Below, one piece after another: positions 1 to 5,094 of a stretch of 5,094 nt of DNA. The notes beneath the pieces were generated by a model that had not been told where the DNA came from, made no database searches, and was given only the letters and a program-made list of their open reading frames with translations. Both the position numbers and the translations under genes were made by a program. Position 1 is the first letter of the stretch. Every line of letters begins with the position of its first letter. The DNA is taken from the NCBI GenBank assembly GCA_913050545.1, contig CAJWZY010000189.1:1-5094 (forward strand), in the 5' to 3' direction. This DNA comes from an uncultured bacterium. Its GTDB lineage: Bacteria > Planctomycetota > UBA8108.

Positions 1-504
1 GTGGAAGCCCTCGCCCAGGCGCTGGCCGAATATGCGGGAACGGTTTTCTTTGTCAGCCATGACCGGACCTTTGTCAGCCTCGTCGCCTCGAACATTGTCG
101 ATGTCGGCAAGGGGCGGGTGGTTCTTTATCCCGACACCTACGAAGCCTATGTCTACAGGATGGAGCAGGATGCGGCAGGAAGGGAGGAGGCCCGGCAGGC
201 CAGGCAGAAAAAGGAGAGCCCCACCCGCCAGCCGGGCAAGGGAGGCGCCGGGTACCAGCAGCGCAAGCAGCTGCGCTCCGGCCTGGGGAGGCTCGAGTCG
301 CGGTGTAAAAAAACAGAAGCACGGATGAAAGAGTTCGAGGGTGAGCTCAAGGAGATCCATCGCGAGTACGAGGAGGACCCCCTGGAGTATTCGCCGCTGA
401 AGCAGACCCGTGAGAAAGAGCTCCAGGTCGAGCTGGCGGAGCTCGAGCTCCAGTGGCTCGACATCCAGGCCGAGATCGAAAAGATCAGGGAAGAGCTGGG
501 ATAA
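1..504 (+). CDS. ABC-F family ATPase, C-terminal fragment (5' end outside the window)
   Basis: This is the last 167 codons of an ABC-F protein. These soluble ATPases have two ABC domains, no membrane domain, and act on ribosomes (translation factors or antibiotic-resistance proteins). The visible part starts just after where Walker B and the D-loop of the second ABC domain would lie. FFVSHDR at residues 16-22 is the H-loop with catalytic-site His20. The segment LYPDTYEAYVYRME (about 42-55) matches the usual end of the domain. Residues 56-95 are a basic, Gln/Arg/Lys-rich linker. Residues 96-166 are a charged heptad-like helical hairpin, as in the Uup-type C-terminal coiled coil. The GTG at position 1 is very probably an internal valine, because Walker A, the signature motif and Walker B are all missing. 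The gene ends in TAA at 502-504 and converges on the aminotransferase gene. The ABC-F subgroup cannot be assigned from this fragment. Confidence 0.9.
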   Translation: MEALAQALAEYAGTVFFVSHDRTFVSLVASNIVDVGKGRVVLYPDTYEAYVYRMEQDAAGREEARQARQKKESPTRQPGKGGAGYQQRKQLRSGLGRLESRCKKTEARMKEFEGELKEIHREYEEDPLEYSPLKQTREKELQVELAELELQWLDIQAEIEKIREELG

Positions 505-522
505 CCGCCCGGCTCGATGGTC

Positions 523-1713
523 TCAGCGCCGGGTCTCCAGGCCCTTCAGGAGACGGTCCCGCGCCTGCTCCAGTGTGTCGAGCTTCTTGGCAAAGGCGAA
601 GCGGACCTCGCGCTGCCCGAGGCCCGGGGTGTTGTAGAAATGGGATCCCCCGACGACCGCGACCCCCACCTCTTTTGCGAGCCAGACGGCGAAGTCGTTT
701 GATTCACCCGGATAGTTCCATTCTTCGTAGCCGGCCATCACGTAATAGGCGCCCTCGGGAGTGTTGACCGCCGTGAAGCCGGTCTGTGAGAGGATCTCCA
801 TCATCAGGTCACGTCTCTCATGGTAGTCCTCCAGCTGCCTGGCATAGAAATCCTCGCCGAGTGAATAGGCGACCACCCCCGCAGCCTGCAGGGGGGTGGG
901 GGCGCAGATGGTGGTGAAATCATGGATGGTACGGGTCCCGGTGGCCCAGGGTTCCTGGGCGACAAAGAAGCCAAGCCTCCACCCGGTTATGGAGAAGGTT
1001 TTTGACAGGCCGCCGACGGTAATAGTGCGCCCTGCCATTTCCGGGAGCGTTGCCAGGGGGATGTGTTCGCGGCCATCGTAGAGAATGCGGTCATAGATTT
1101 CATCGGTCACAGCCACGAGGTCGTTCTCTATGCAGATGTCAGCTACGGCCTGCAATTCATCGCGGGTGAGGACTCGGCCGCTGGGATTGTGCGGGGTGTT
1201 GAGAATGACGGCCTTGCTGCGCGGCGTTACCGCTGCGCGGAGGCGCTCGGCATCGAGAGCATAATCAGGGGGAAGCAGGGGCATGTAGACCGGGGTGGCC
1301 CCGGCGAAGTGCACCGCGGGGGTGTAGTTCTCATGCGCCGGCTCGATGATGATGACCTCGTCACCCGGGTCGGCCACAGCCATCAGGGCGGCAACGATTC
1401 CCTCGGTGACTCCGCAGGTGATGGTGATGTGAAGGTCTGCATCGAGCCAGTCGAAATGCGGGGCGTAGCGGCGCTTGAGGTTTGCAGTGATGGCCTCGCG
1501 CAATTCTGCCAGTCCCCAGGTAACGGCATATTGATTGGGGCCCTCGAGCACGGCTTTTGCCGCCGCCTCGCGGACCTCGCGGGGAGGGTCGAAGTCAGGA
1601 TATCCCTGCGAGAGGTTAACGGCTCCGCAATCCAGCGCGATGCGGGTCATCTCCCTGATCCAGCTCTCCTGGAGATGTTCAAGCTTGGCGGCGGTTCTGC
1701 CCCTGGAGGTCAT
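523..1713 (-). CDS. PLP-dependent aminotransferase, class I/II (fold type I)
   Basis: This is a complete 396-residue enzyme, the normal length for the family, that transfers amino groups between an amino acid and a 2-oxo acid using pyridoxal phosphate in the cytoplasm. Visible motifs: NLSQGYPDF (33-41) at the substrate entrance; QYAVTWG (61-67) with Tyr62; NTPHNPSGR (172-180) with Asn176, which contacts PLP; TDEIYDRILYDG (203-214) with Asp204, which pairs with the pyridine nitrogen, and Tyr207; GGLSKTFSITGWRLGF (234-249) with the Schiff-base Lys238 and the phosphate-binding Arg246; and EVRFAFAK (369-376) with Arg371 as the expected substrate-carboxylate anchor. All catalytic positions are present. 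Overall it resembles kynurenine/methionine/aspartate aminotransferase relatives, and the substrate cannot be read from sequence. The ATG at 1711-1713 has no strong Shine-Dalgarno. It is still preferred, because starting at Met22 would remove the conserved WIREM helix. Translation may be coupled to the CMD gene 42 bp upstream. Confidence 0.93.
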   Translation of the reverse strand: MTSRGRTAAKLEHLQESWIREMTRIALDCGAVNLSQGYPDFDPPREVREAAAKAVLEGPNQYAVTWGLAELREAITANLKRRYAPHFDWLDADLHITITCGVTEGIVAALMAVADPGDEVIIIEPAHENYTPAVHFAGATPVYMPLLPPDYALDAERLRAAVTPRSKAVILNTPHNPSGRVLTRDELQAVADICIENDLVAVTDEIYDRILYDGREHIPLATLPEMAGRTITVGGLSKTFSITGWRLGFFVAQEPWATGTRTIHDFTTICAPTPLQAAGVVAYSLGEDFYARQLEDYHERRDLMMEILSQTGFTAVNTPEGAYYVMAGYEEWNYPGESNDFAVWLAKEVGVAVVGGSHFYNTPGLGQREVRFAFAKKLDTLEQARDRLLKGLETRR

Positions 1714-1755
1714 CTGGCAACAGGCCTGTGGTTCTGCGTGCAGGGGCAGGTGGGC

Positions 1756-2091
1756 TTACCCATCTTTCTGCTCCGGGTCGTTTCCGGTAAGTACATCTTC
1801 CACCCACGCCCGTCCGCGCATCATCGAGGGAAAGCCCAGGGTGGTGACAGACAGGATGACAGCGTGGCGAATCTCTTCTTCGCTGCAACCGGCGGCCAGC
1901 GCCTTGCGGACACTGGAGTGTGTAGATCCTTCCATCCCCGCGCCGATACTGAGGCCGAGCTTGACGAGTGCCTGGGCCTGGCTGTCAAGTGGCCCGGCTT
2001 CTCGGGCCGCCTTACCGAGAGCCTCGTAGGCCCCGGTCAGCTCGGGATGGTTTTCCTTCATCTGGATATAAAATTCCGGTGGCTTCGCCAT
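1756..2091 (-). CDS. Carboxymuconolactone decarboxylase (CMD/AhpD-like) family protein without redox cysteines
   Basis: This is a small all-helical protein of 111 residues. The family core runs from about residue 37 to 98: SQAQALVKLGLSIGAG, then EGSTHSSVRKALAAG, then SEEEIRHAVILSVTTLGFPS. It covers the helix that carries the active site and the following helices that build the trimer or hexamer. In AhpD-type members two cysteines sit 7 and 4 residues before a conserved His. Here, before His58, those places hold Ala51 and Glu54, so a thiol peroxidase-like role is unlikely. The only cysteine, Cys69, lies elsewhere. From memory, a Cys-less subgroup with E-G-x-x-H is widespread in bacteria, and its reaction is generally not known. 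It is the first gene of a probable two-gene operon with the aminotransferase. The ATG at 2089-2091 follows a clear ribosome binding site. The family call is firm and the function is unknown. Confidence 0.85.
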   Translation of the reverse strand: MAKPPEFYIQMKENHPELTGAYEALGKAAREAGPLDSQAQALVKLGLSIGAGMEGSTHSSVRKALAAGCSEEEIRHAVILSVTTLGFPSMMRGRAWVEDVLTGNDPEQKDG

Positions 2092-2096
2092 GCCCT

Positions 2097-2102
2097 CTCC
2101 TT
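2097..2102 (-). promoter_or_regulatory. Shine-Dalgarno for the CMD-family gene
   Basis: On the minus strand AAGGAG stands five bases before the ATG at 2091, within GAAGGAGAGGGC-ATG. This is the best ribosome binding site in the window, and it supports that start codon. Confidence 0.75.
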
Positions 2103-2219
2103 CTCGCCAGGCCAGCTGTCGTTATCGGTGGGAAGAACGTTGTACTTACTGCCCGAGATCATAGCTCCCCGGAAGTTATTTAACGACCCTGTCTGCCCTC
2201 TTCTTGCAGTTCCGGATGG

Positions 2220-2263
2220 AAAAGAGCCGGGAACGCGAACCCTGGAGGTCGCGTTCCCGGCTC
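2220..2263 (-). terminator. Rho-independent terminator of the secreted PPC/dockerin gene
   Basis: The arms GAGCCGGGAACGCGA (2224-2238) and TCGCGTTCCCGGCTC (2249-2263) are perfect 15-bp inverted repeats around a 10-base loop. Read on the minus strand, the stem is followed directly by TTTT (2223-2220) and then CC, so the T-tract is short but correctly placed. It lies 40 bp past the stop codon of the large gene and 128 bp before the CMD start. It should therefore separate the two transcription units. On the plus strand no T-run follows the stem, so the terminator points one way. Confidence 0.8.
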
Positions 2264-2268
2264 CAGGA

Positions 2269-2283
2269 GGCGGAGATTCCGCC
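2269..2283 (-). other. Small hairpin in the 3' untranslated region
   Basis: GGCGGA (2269-2274) and TCCGCC (2278-2283) form a 6-bp stem with a 3-base loop. It sits between the stop codon of the large gene and its terminator. It could stabilise the mRNA end or be chance in GC-rich DNA. No T-run follows it on either strand. Confidence 0.35.
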
Positions 2284-2303
2284 GCTTGAATCCCGGTATC
2301 AGT

Positions 2304-5094
2304 TTACTGGCAGCCGGTATAAGTTTCGCAGCCCAGGTCGCCGACAGAGCCGGGGATGTCAGTATCCGGTCCACACCCGGAGTCCACACCCGGAGGTCCG
2401 GGCAGGGCGGGAGCGTTCCCGCCCCGGAACAGGTAGGTGAGGATCAGGACTCCATCGGTCAGGCTGACAGATGCATCGTTGTCTGAGTCTGCCGCCTCCA
2501 GGCAGGCGGGTTCACCGCCGCCGAGGAAGAGGTAGTTCAGGATAATGATGGCATCGGTCAGTTCGAGAACACCGTCTCCATTGCCGTCGCCGCGTGAGAA
2601 GACATTGTCGTCGGTCAGGGGCAACACCACGAGAGAGAAATCGCCCATGGCTCCCTGGTCTTCGCTGCTGACGACGATGGAATAGCTGCCGGGTTTGAGA
2701 TCGACGTTGAGGCAGGCGGCATCAGAGCCGGCTCCACAATTGTCATTGAAGGCGGTCTCATCACAGAGGTCATTGAAGAGGGCGACGGTCGGGTCAAAAC
2801 TTTCGGAAGAGACCGCGATCCGCCCCGAGAAGGGCTCGGTGACCTGGAATGAATAGACCTCGATGGGCTGGTCGAAGGGGGGCAGGGTGCATTCACTTGC
2901 GCCCAGGACCCCGTCAACGGCCTGCTCGGGAACCACCTCGCCAACACGGCAGCGGACACAGAAGTTGTCGCCGCTCTGGCAGGTGGCGGTAAGCGAGAAT
3001 CCGCCTGTCGCACCCTGTCCAAAGCTGCTCACCCCTACGTAGTAGACACCGGCAGCGAGATCCGCCAGGACGAGCCTGGAATTGAGGCCGTCGCCGCCGT
3101 CATCATCAGAGGCCATGAGGCCACAGTTCTCGTCAAAGAACTGCATGTAGGTATCGTAATCTCCTGTGAGGTCGATCGTGAGATCTCCCCCTGCAATGAC
3201 CAGGCTGTAGAGGTCCAGCCCCTGGCCGGATGCCCTGGTGCACTCGGTCATCGGGAAGGTTCCATTTTCGGGGATCGCGCAGCTGATCAGGGCCACCTCG
3301 CAGTCAATGCAGCGATCAATCGGATCCTGGCAGGTCACCCCGAGGGTGTAGGCGCCGGTTGCGGTCGGTGCGGCCGAGTAGGAGCTCGCGCCGATGAAGT
3401 ACGTTCCGGCGGTCAGGTATTGCGCGAGACGGGAGTTGAGGTTCATGCCGCCATCGTCGTCGAGGGCGATCTGGATGCAGTTCTCGTCGTAGAGCTCGAG
3501 GTAGGTGTCATAATCCGAGGCGCCATTGCCATCGTTGTCAAGCGAGGTGAGCTCGATGACGTACTCAAGATCTTCTTCAACCACGAACTGGTAGATGTCG
3601 ACCTGTTGCCCAGTGGCATTGGAGCGGGCGGAGAGGCAGCCGCTCTCAGGGAAAACACCCTCGGCGGTGCCATCGCAGGCGATTTCACCCACCTGGCATT
3701 CGGCGCAGATTTGCTCGGGAGGAATGGTTTCCCGGCACTCCACGGTGAGAGTGAATTCTCCGGCGGCCGGGGTGATGGTGCCGCTGACGCCGATGTAGTG
3801 GAGCCCACCGAGGACCTCCAGGTTCAGGCGCGCAACGCCGTCGAAAGCCGCTGCGGTTCCCAGGCTGATACAGCTCTCGTCAAAGAGCTGGAGGTAGGGA
3901 GCGAACTCCGTCGATTCCAGGGTGAGGAGGAGCCGTCCACCTTCGGGCGGGACATCGACCATGTAGAGGTCAAGCTCCTGGCCGGTTTCCCGGCTGCAGG
4001 TGGTCTCGGGGAAGTTACCTGTAGTTCCTTCGCCACAATCGGCCTCTCCAACGACACAGTCTTCACAGATTCTTTCGGGGGGGGTGATGTCCCGGCAACC
4101 AACGGTGAGGGTGAATTGCCCGGTGCTCTGTGCGATGTTGCTGCTGACTCCAATGAAGTGAGTCCCACCGGCAACCTGGACGTTAAGGCGTGCAGCATTG
4201 TCAAGGCCTGTGGCGGAGCCGAGGGTGAAGCAGCCCTCATCGTAGAGCTCGATATAGGGAGCGAACTCGGTTGATTCGAGGGTCAACAGAAGCCACCCAC
4301 CTTCGGGCGGGACCTCGACCATGTACAGGTCGATATCCTGGCTGGTTTCCCGGGCGCAACCGGTTTCGGGGAAGTTTCCTGTGATCTCTCCGCCGCAATC
4401 AGCCTCGGCAACGACACAATCGATACAAAGAGCCGCCTGGTTGAAAGGCTCACTGCAGCTTGCGTTCAGGAGGAAGTCTCCGGAAGCCGTGGAGCTGAAG
4501 CTGCTGGCGCCAACGAGGTAGGTGCCGGCAGGCATCTCCCGGGTGATGCTGGAGTTAAGTCCGGCTCCGCCATCATCGTCGAGCTCAATCAGGACGCAGT
4601 TTTCATCATAGAGTGCAAGGTAGGTGTCGTAGGGGGCGGTCAGATTGATCGTGACCTGCTCACTTCCTTCGGGCACCACCAGGGTGTAAAAATCTACCGG
4701 GCTTCCCCGGGTGAGTGAGCATGCGCTCTTGGGGAAATCGGCATCGAGGTCTACTCCGCAGACGAGCTCGCCGAAAATACAGGCATCGCCACAGAGGAGA
4801 CAGGCTGCGAAGTTGGCGCAGTCATCGTCGGCGCAATCGACGGCGTCGTCGAAATCGTCATCGATACCGTTGTCGCAGATCTCCACGGGGATACCGAGAC
4901 AGGGGGCGGAGTCGACGCAGTCATCGTCGTCGCAATCGGTGAGTCCGTCGGCATCATCATCGATACCGTTGTCGCAGATCTCTATGAGCGGCGGCTCGAC
5001 CTGCCAGGCGTTGACGGTTGAAGTAGCACAGAAGCACAAACCTGCAAAAATTAAGGCTGACAGGAAAAGGCCCAGGGCCTCAACTCGGGTAGAT
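2304..5094 (-). CDS. Secreted modular protein: acidic motifs, six Cys-rich PPC-like repeats, C-terminal dockerin (5' end outside the window)
   Basis: This is a large exported protein, probably cell-surface or extracellular and of unknown function. No catalytic domain is visible. Residues here are numbered from the TTG at 5037-5039, which gives 911 residues to the TAA at 2304-2306. That TTG is not the true start: the frame stays open through at least 18 more codons to the window edge and encodes the front of a signal peptide. Order of parts: signal peptide (to Ala11); two acidic Cys-Asp motifs (20-47, 53-80); six repeats of about 110-126 residues (83-195, 205-315, 325-435, 445-570, 577-687, 694-808) resembling bacterial pre-peptidase C-terminal (PPC) beta-sandwich domains; a dockerin (816-873); and a Cys-containing tail (889-911). 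PPC domains usually accompany secreted peptidases, but here they form the body of the protein. Composition is strongly acidic and rich in Cys, Gly and Thr, with few Lys. The gene stands alone in front of a strong terminator. Confidence 0.93.
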   Translation of the reverse strand, partial: STRVEALGLFLSALIFAGLCFCATSTVNAWQVEPPLIEICDNGIDDDADGLTDCDDDDCVDSAPCLGIPVEICDNGIDDDFDDAVDCADDDCANFAACLLCGDACIFGELVCGVDLDADFPKSACSLTRGSPVDFYTLVVPEGSEQVTINLTAPYDTYLALYDENCVLIELDDDGGAGLNSSITREMPAGTYLVGASSFSSTASGDFLLNASCSEPFNQAALCIDCVVAEADCGGEITGNFPETGCARETSQDIDLYMVEVPPEGGWLLLTLESTEFAPYIELYDEGCFTLGSATGLDNAARLNVQVAGGTHFIGVSSNIAQSTGQFTLTVGCRDITPPERICEDCVVGEADCGEGTTGNFPETTCSRETGQELDLYMVDVPPEGGRLLLTLESTEFAPYLQLFDESCISLGTAAAFDGVARLNLEVLGGLHYIGVSGTITPAAGEFTLTVECRETIPPEQICAECQVGEIACDGTAEGVFPESGCLSARSNATGQQVDIYQFVVEEDLEYVIELTSLDNDGNGASDYDTYLELYDENCIQIALDDDGGMNLNSRLAQYLTAGTYFIGASSYSAAPTATGAYTLGVTCQDPIDRCIDCEVALISCAIPENGTFPMTECTRASGQGLDLYSLVIAGGDLTIDLTGDYDTYMQFFDENCGLMASDDDGGDGLNSRLVLADLAAGVYYVGVSSFGQGATGGFSLTATCQSGDNFCVRCRVGEVVPEQAVDGVLGASECTLPPFDQPIEVYSFQVTEPFSGRIAVSSESFDPTVALFNDLCDETAFNDNCGAGSDAACLNVDLKPGSYSIVVSSEDQGAMGDFSLVVLPLTDDNVFSRGDGNGDGVLELTDAIIILNYLFLGGGEPACLEAADSDNDASVSLTDGVLILTYLFRGGNAPALPGPPGVDSGCGPDTDIPGSVGDLGCETYTGCQ
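2307..2375 (-). other. Cys-containing C-terminal tail
   Basis: The last 23 residues start CGPD and end LGCETYTGCQ, with cysteines at 889, 904 and 910. They follow a Pro/Gly linker (ALPGPPG). From memory, endings of the form CGxDP...LxCxxxxxC follow dockerins of this NYLFLGG type in many planctomycete-like proteins. Whether the tail is structural or a sorting signal is not known. Confidence 0.5.
2421..2594 (-). other. Type I-like dockerin domain
   Basis: Residues 816-873 hold two calcium-binding F-hand loops, each followed by a hydrophobic helix. Loop 1 is DGNGDGVLELTD with ligands Asp818, Asn820, Asp822, Val824 (backbone), Glu826 and Asp829, then AIIILNYLFLGG. Loop 2 is DSDNDASVSLTD with Asp851, Asp853, Asp855, Ser857 (backbone), Ser859 and Asp862, then GVLILTYLFRGG. 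Dockerins bind cohesin modules through calcium-dependent contacts. Outside cellulosome bacteria they are found in many secreted proteins with unknown partners. No cohesin is visible in this window. Confidence 0.85.
2616..2960 (-). repeat. PPC-like repeat 6 (divergent)
   Basis: Residues 694-808. The opening CVRC pair (694/697) and cysteines 717 and 759 are kept. The third and last cysteines of the other copies are missing, and two new ones appear at 768 and 776 inside NDNCGAGSDAACLN, where the DDDGG turn would be. The fold pattern (VYSFQV, TVALFND, PGSYSIVVSS, GDFSLVV) is still readable. Confidence 0.65.
2979..3311 (-). repeat. PPC-like repeat 5
   Basis: Residues 577-687. Cysteines at 577, 580, 587, 600, 639 and 687. 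DLYSLVIAGG, DTYMQFFDENC, DDDGG (645-649), GLNSR and AGVYYVGVSS match the PPC pattern closely. Confidence 0.75.
3330..3707 (-). repeat. PPC-like repeat 4
   Basis: Residues 445-570, the longest copy. Cysteines at 445, 448, 455, 468, 521 and 570. DTYLELYDENC and DDDGG (527-531) with LNSR are intact, as in repeats 1 and 5. An insertion around 500-509 (LDNDGNGASDY) adds another Asp/Asn-rich loop, a further possible calcium site. Confidence 0.75.
3735..4067 (-). repeat. PPC-like repeat 3 (close copy of repeat 2)
   Basis: Residues 325-435. Cysteines at 325, 328, 335, 348, 390 and 435, with the same spacing as repeat 2. By hand count, 79 of 120 aligned residues (205-324 against 325-444) are identical, including GNFPET, VPPEGG and LLLTLESTEFAPY. 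It also lacks the DDDGG turn, having AAAFDGVARLN instead. Confidence 0.75.
4095..4427 (-). repeat. PPC-like repeat 2
   Basis: Residues 205-315. Cysteines at 205, 208, 215, 228, 270 and 315. Core segments are DLYMVEVPPEGG, APYIELYDEGC and GGTHFIGVSS. The DDDGG turn is replaced by SATGLDNAARLN, so a metal site of the repeat-1 kind is probably lost. With its linker it is 120 codons long, exactly the length of repeat 3 with its linker, and is its closest relative. Confidence 0.75.
4455..4793 (-). repeat. PPC-like repeat 1
   Basis: Residues 83-195. Six cysteines at 83, 87, 94, 107, 148 and 195. The core carries DFYTLVVPEG, DTYLALYDENC, DDDGG (154-158) followed by LNSS, and AGTYLVGASS, then a final strand ending in Cys. 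The DDDGG...NS turn typical of PPC domains is intact. The first cysteine pair is CxxxC here, while all other copies have CxxC. Confidence 0.75.
4800..4982 (-). repeat. Two tandem acidic Cys-Asp motifs (99-bp repeat)
   Basis: Two copies, residues 20-47 and 53-80, each begin EICDNGIDDD and continue with DCxDDDC and a last Cys. Each has four cysteines at matching places (22/36/41/47 and 55/69/74/80). The dense Asp pattern resembles calcium-binding DxDxDG repeats and the E-C-x-N-G-x-D-x-D-x-D-G motif seen in secreted proteins of myxobacteria, Bacteroidetes and planctomycetes, which is sometimes called a MopE-like metal-binding motif. The DNA repeat period is 99 bp. A 26-base block is identical at 4858-4883 and 4957-4982, which points to a fairly recent duplication or conversion. 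Confidence 0.8.
5007..5094 (-). other. Signal peptide of the secreted PPC/dockerin protein (start outside the window)
   Basis: The open frame upstream of the TTG at 5039 reads STRVEALGLFLSALIFAG and runs into LCFCATSTVNA-WQ. This gives an Arg near the N-terminus, a hydrophobic core of about 17 residues (ALGLFLSALIFAG plus LCFC), and a polar c-region ending in VNA. VNA is a good signal peptidase I site (-3 Val, -1 Ala), with cleavage before Trp12. A lipobox is not convincing: the residue before the first Cys is Leu and before the second is Phe. The codon that ends at 5094 has A as its third base, so it is not ATG, GTG or TTG. The real start is therefore at least one codon outside the window. 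Confidence 0.8.

Noticed and set aside
508..533. Inverted repeat CCCGGC / GCCGGG between the convergent ABC-F and aminotransferase genes, as a possible bidirectional terminator
   Set aside because: The stem is only 6 bp with a 14-base loop, no T-run follows on either strand, and one arm lies inside the aminotransferase coding region.
1720..1729. Palindrome ACAGGCCTGT between the CMD and aminotransferase genes as an operator
   Set aside because: A single 10-base palindrome in an intra-operon gap is easily chance, and no second copy stands at the likely promoter region.
2158..2163. TATGAT on the minus strand as a -10 box for the CMD-aminotransferase operon
   Set aside because: It matches five of six consensus bases and lies between the terminator and the CMD start, but no acceptable -35 hexamer sits 16-18 bases upstream. 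It is a possible promoter, not a supported one.
1063..2289. A 408-codon plus-strand open frame opposite the aminotransferase and CMD genes
   Set aside because: It is antisense to two well-supported genes with intact family motifs, and its translation shows no recognisable domain. Long antisense frames are expected in GC-rich coding DNA.
3420..4274. A 284-codon plus-strand open frame opposite PPC-like repeats 2-4
   Set aside because: Its own internal similarity simply mirrors the repeated minus-strand domains. It has no signal, domain or ribosome binding site of its own, so it is a shadow of the real gene.
4800..4982. A CRISPR-like array or noncoding repeat
   Set aside because: There are only two copies with a 99-bp period, both in frame inside a coding sequence, and they encode matching protein motifs.

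Overview
The window is GC-rich, densely coding bacterial DNA. It holds two small blocks of ordinary metabolic or housekeeping genes and one large secreted-protein gene. The best taxonomic clue is the large protein: PPC-type repeats followed by a dockerin whose helices read NYLFLGG / TYLFRGG, then a Cys-rich extreme C-terminus. From memory, this style is common in uncultured Planctomycetota and a few other marine or sediment phyla. The assignment is an inference and the other genes do not test it.

Layout, left to right. (1) Positions 1-504, plus strand: the C-terminal part of an ABC-F ATPase (H-loop and coiled-coil tail); the rest lies left of the window. (2) Only 18 bp separate it from a convergent minus-strand gene, a fold-type I PLP-dependent aminotransferase (523-1713). 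(3) Upstream of the aminotransferase on the same strand, across a 42-bp gap, is a 111-residue carboxymuconolactone decarboxylase (CMD/AhpD)-fold protein (1756-2091) that lacks the redox cysteines. These two genes probably form an operon. (4) A 212-bp intergenic region (2092-2303) carries a 15-bp perfect hairpin followed by a T-tract on the minus strand, which should terminate the large gene from the right. It also carries a good Shine-Dalgarno for the CMD gene. (5) Positions 2304-5094, minus strand: a secreted protein of more than 929 codons whose reading frame is still open at the right edge. Its parts in order are a signal peptide, two acidic metal-binding-type motifs, six Cys-rich PPC-like repeats, a two-loop dockerin and a Cys-containing tail.

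The metabolic pair and the secreted protein look like separate transcription units, because a terminator stands between them, and nothing in the sequence links their functions. The most interesting object is the large exported protein. It is a disulfide-rich and probably calcium-rich repeat protein that ends in a dockerin, which implies a cohesin-bearing partner elsewhere. No complete new multi-gene system is visible in this window.
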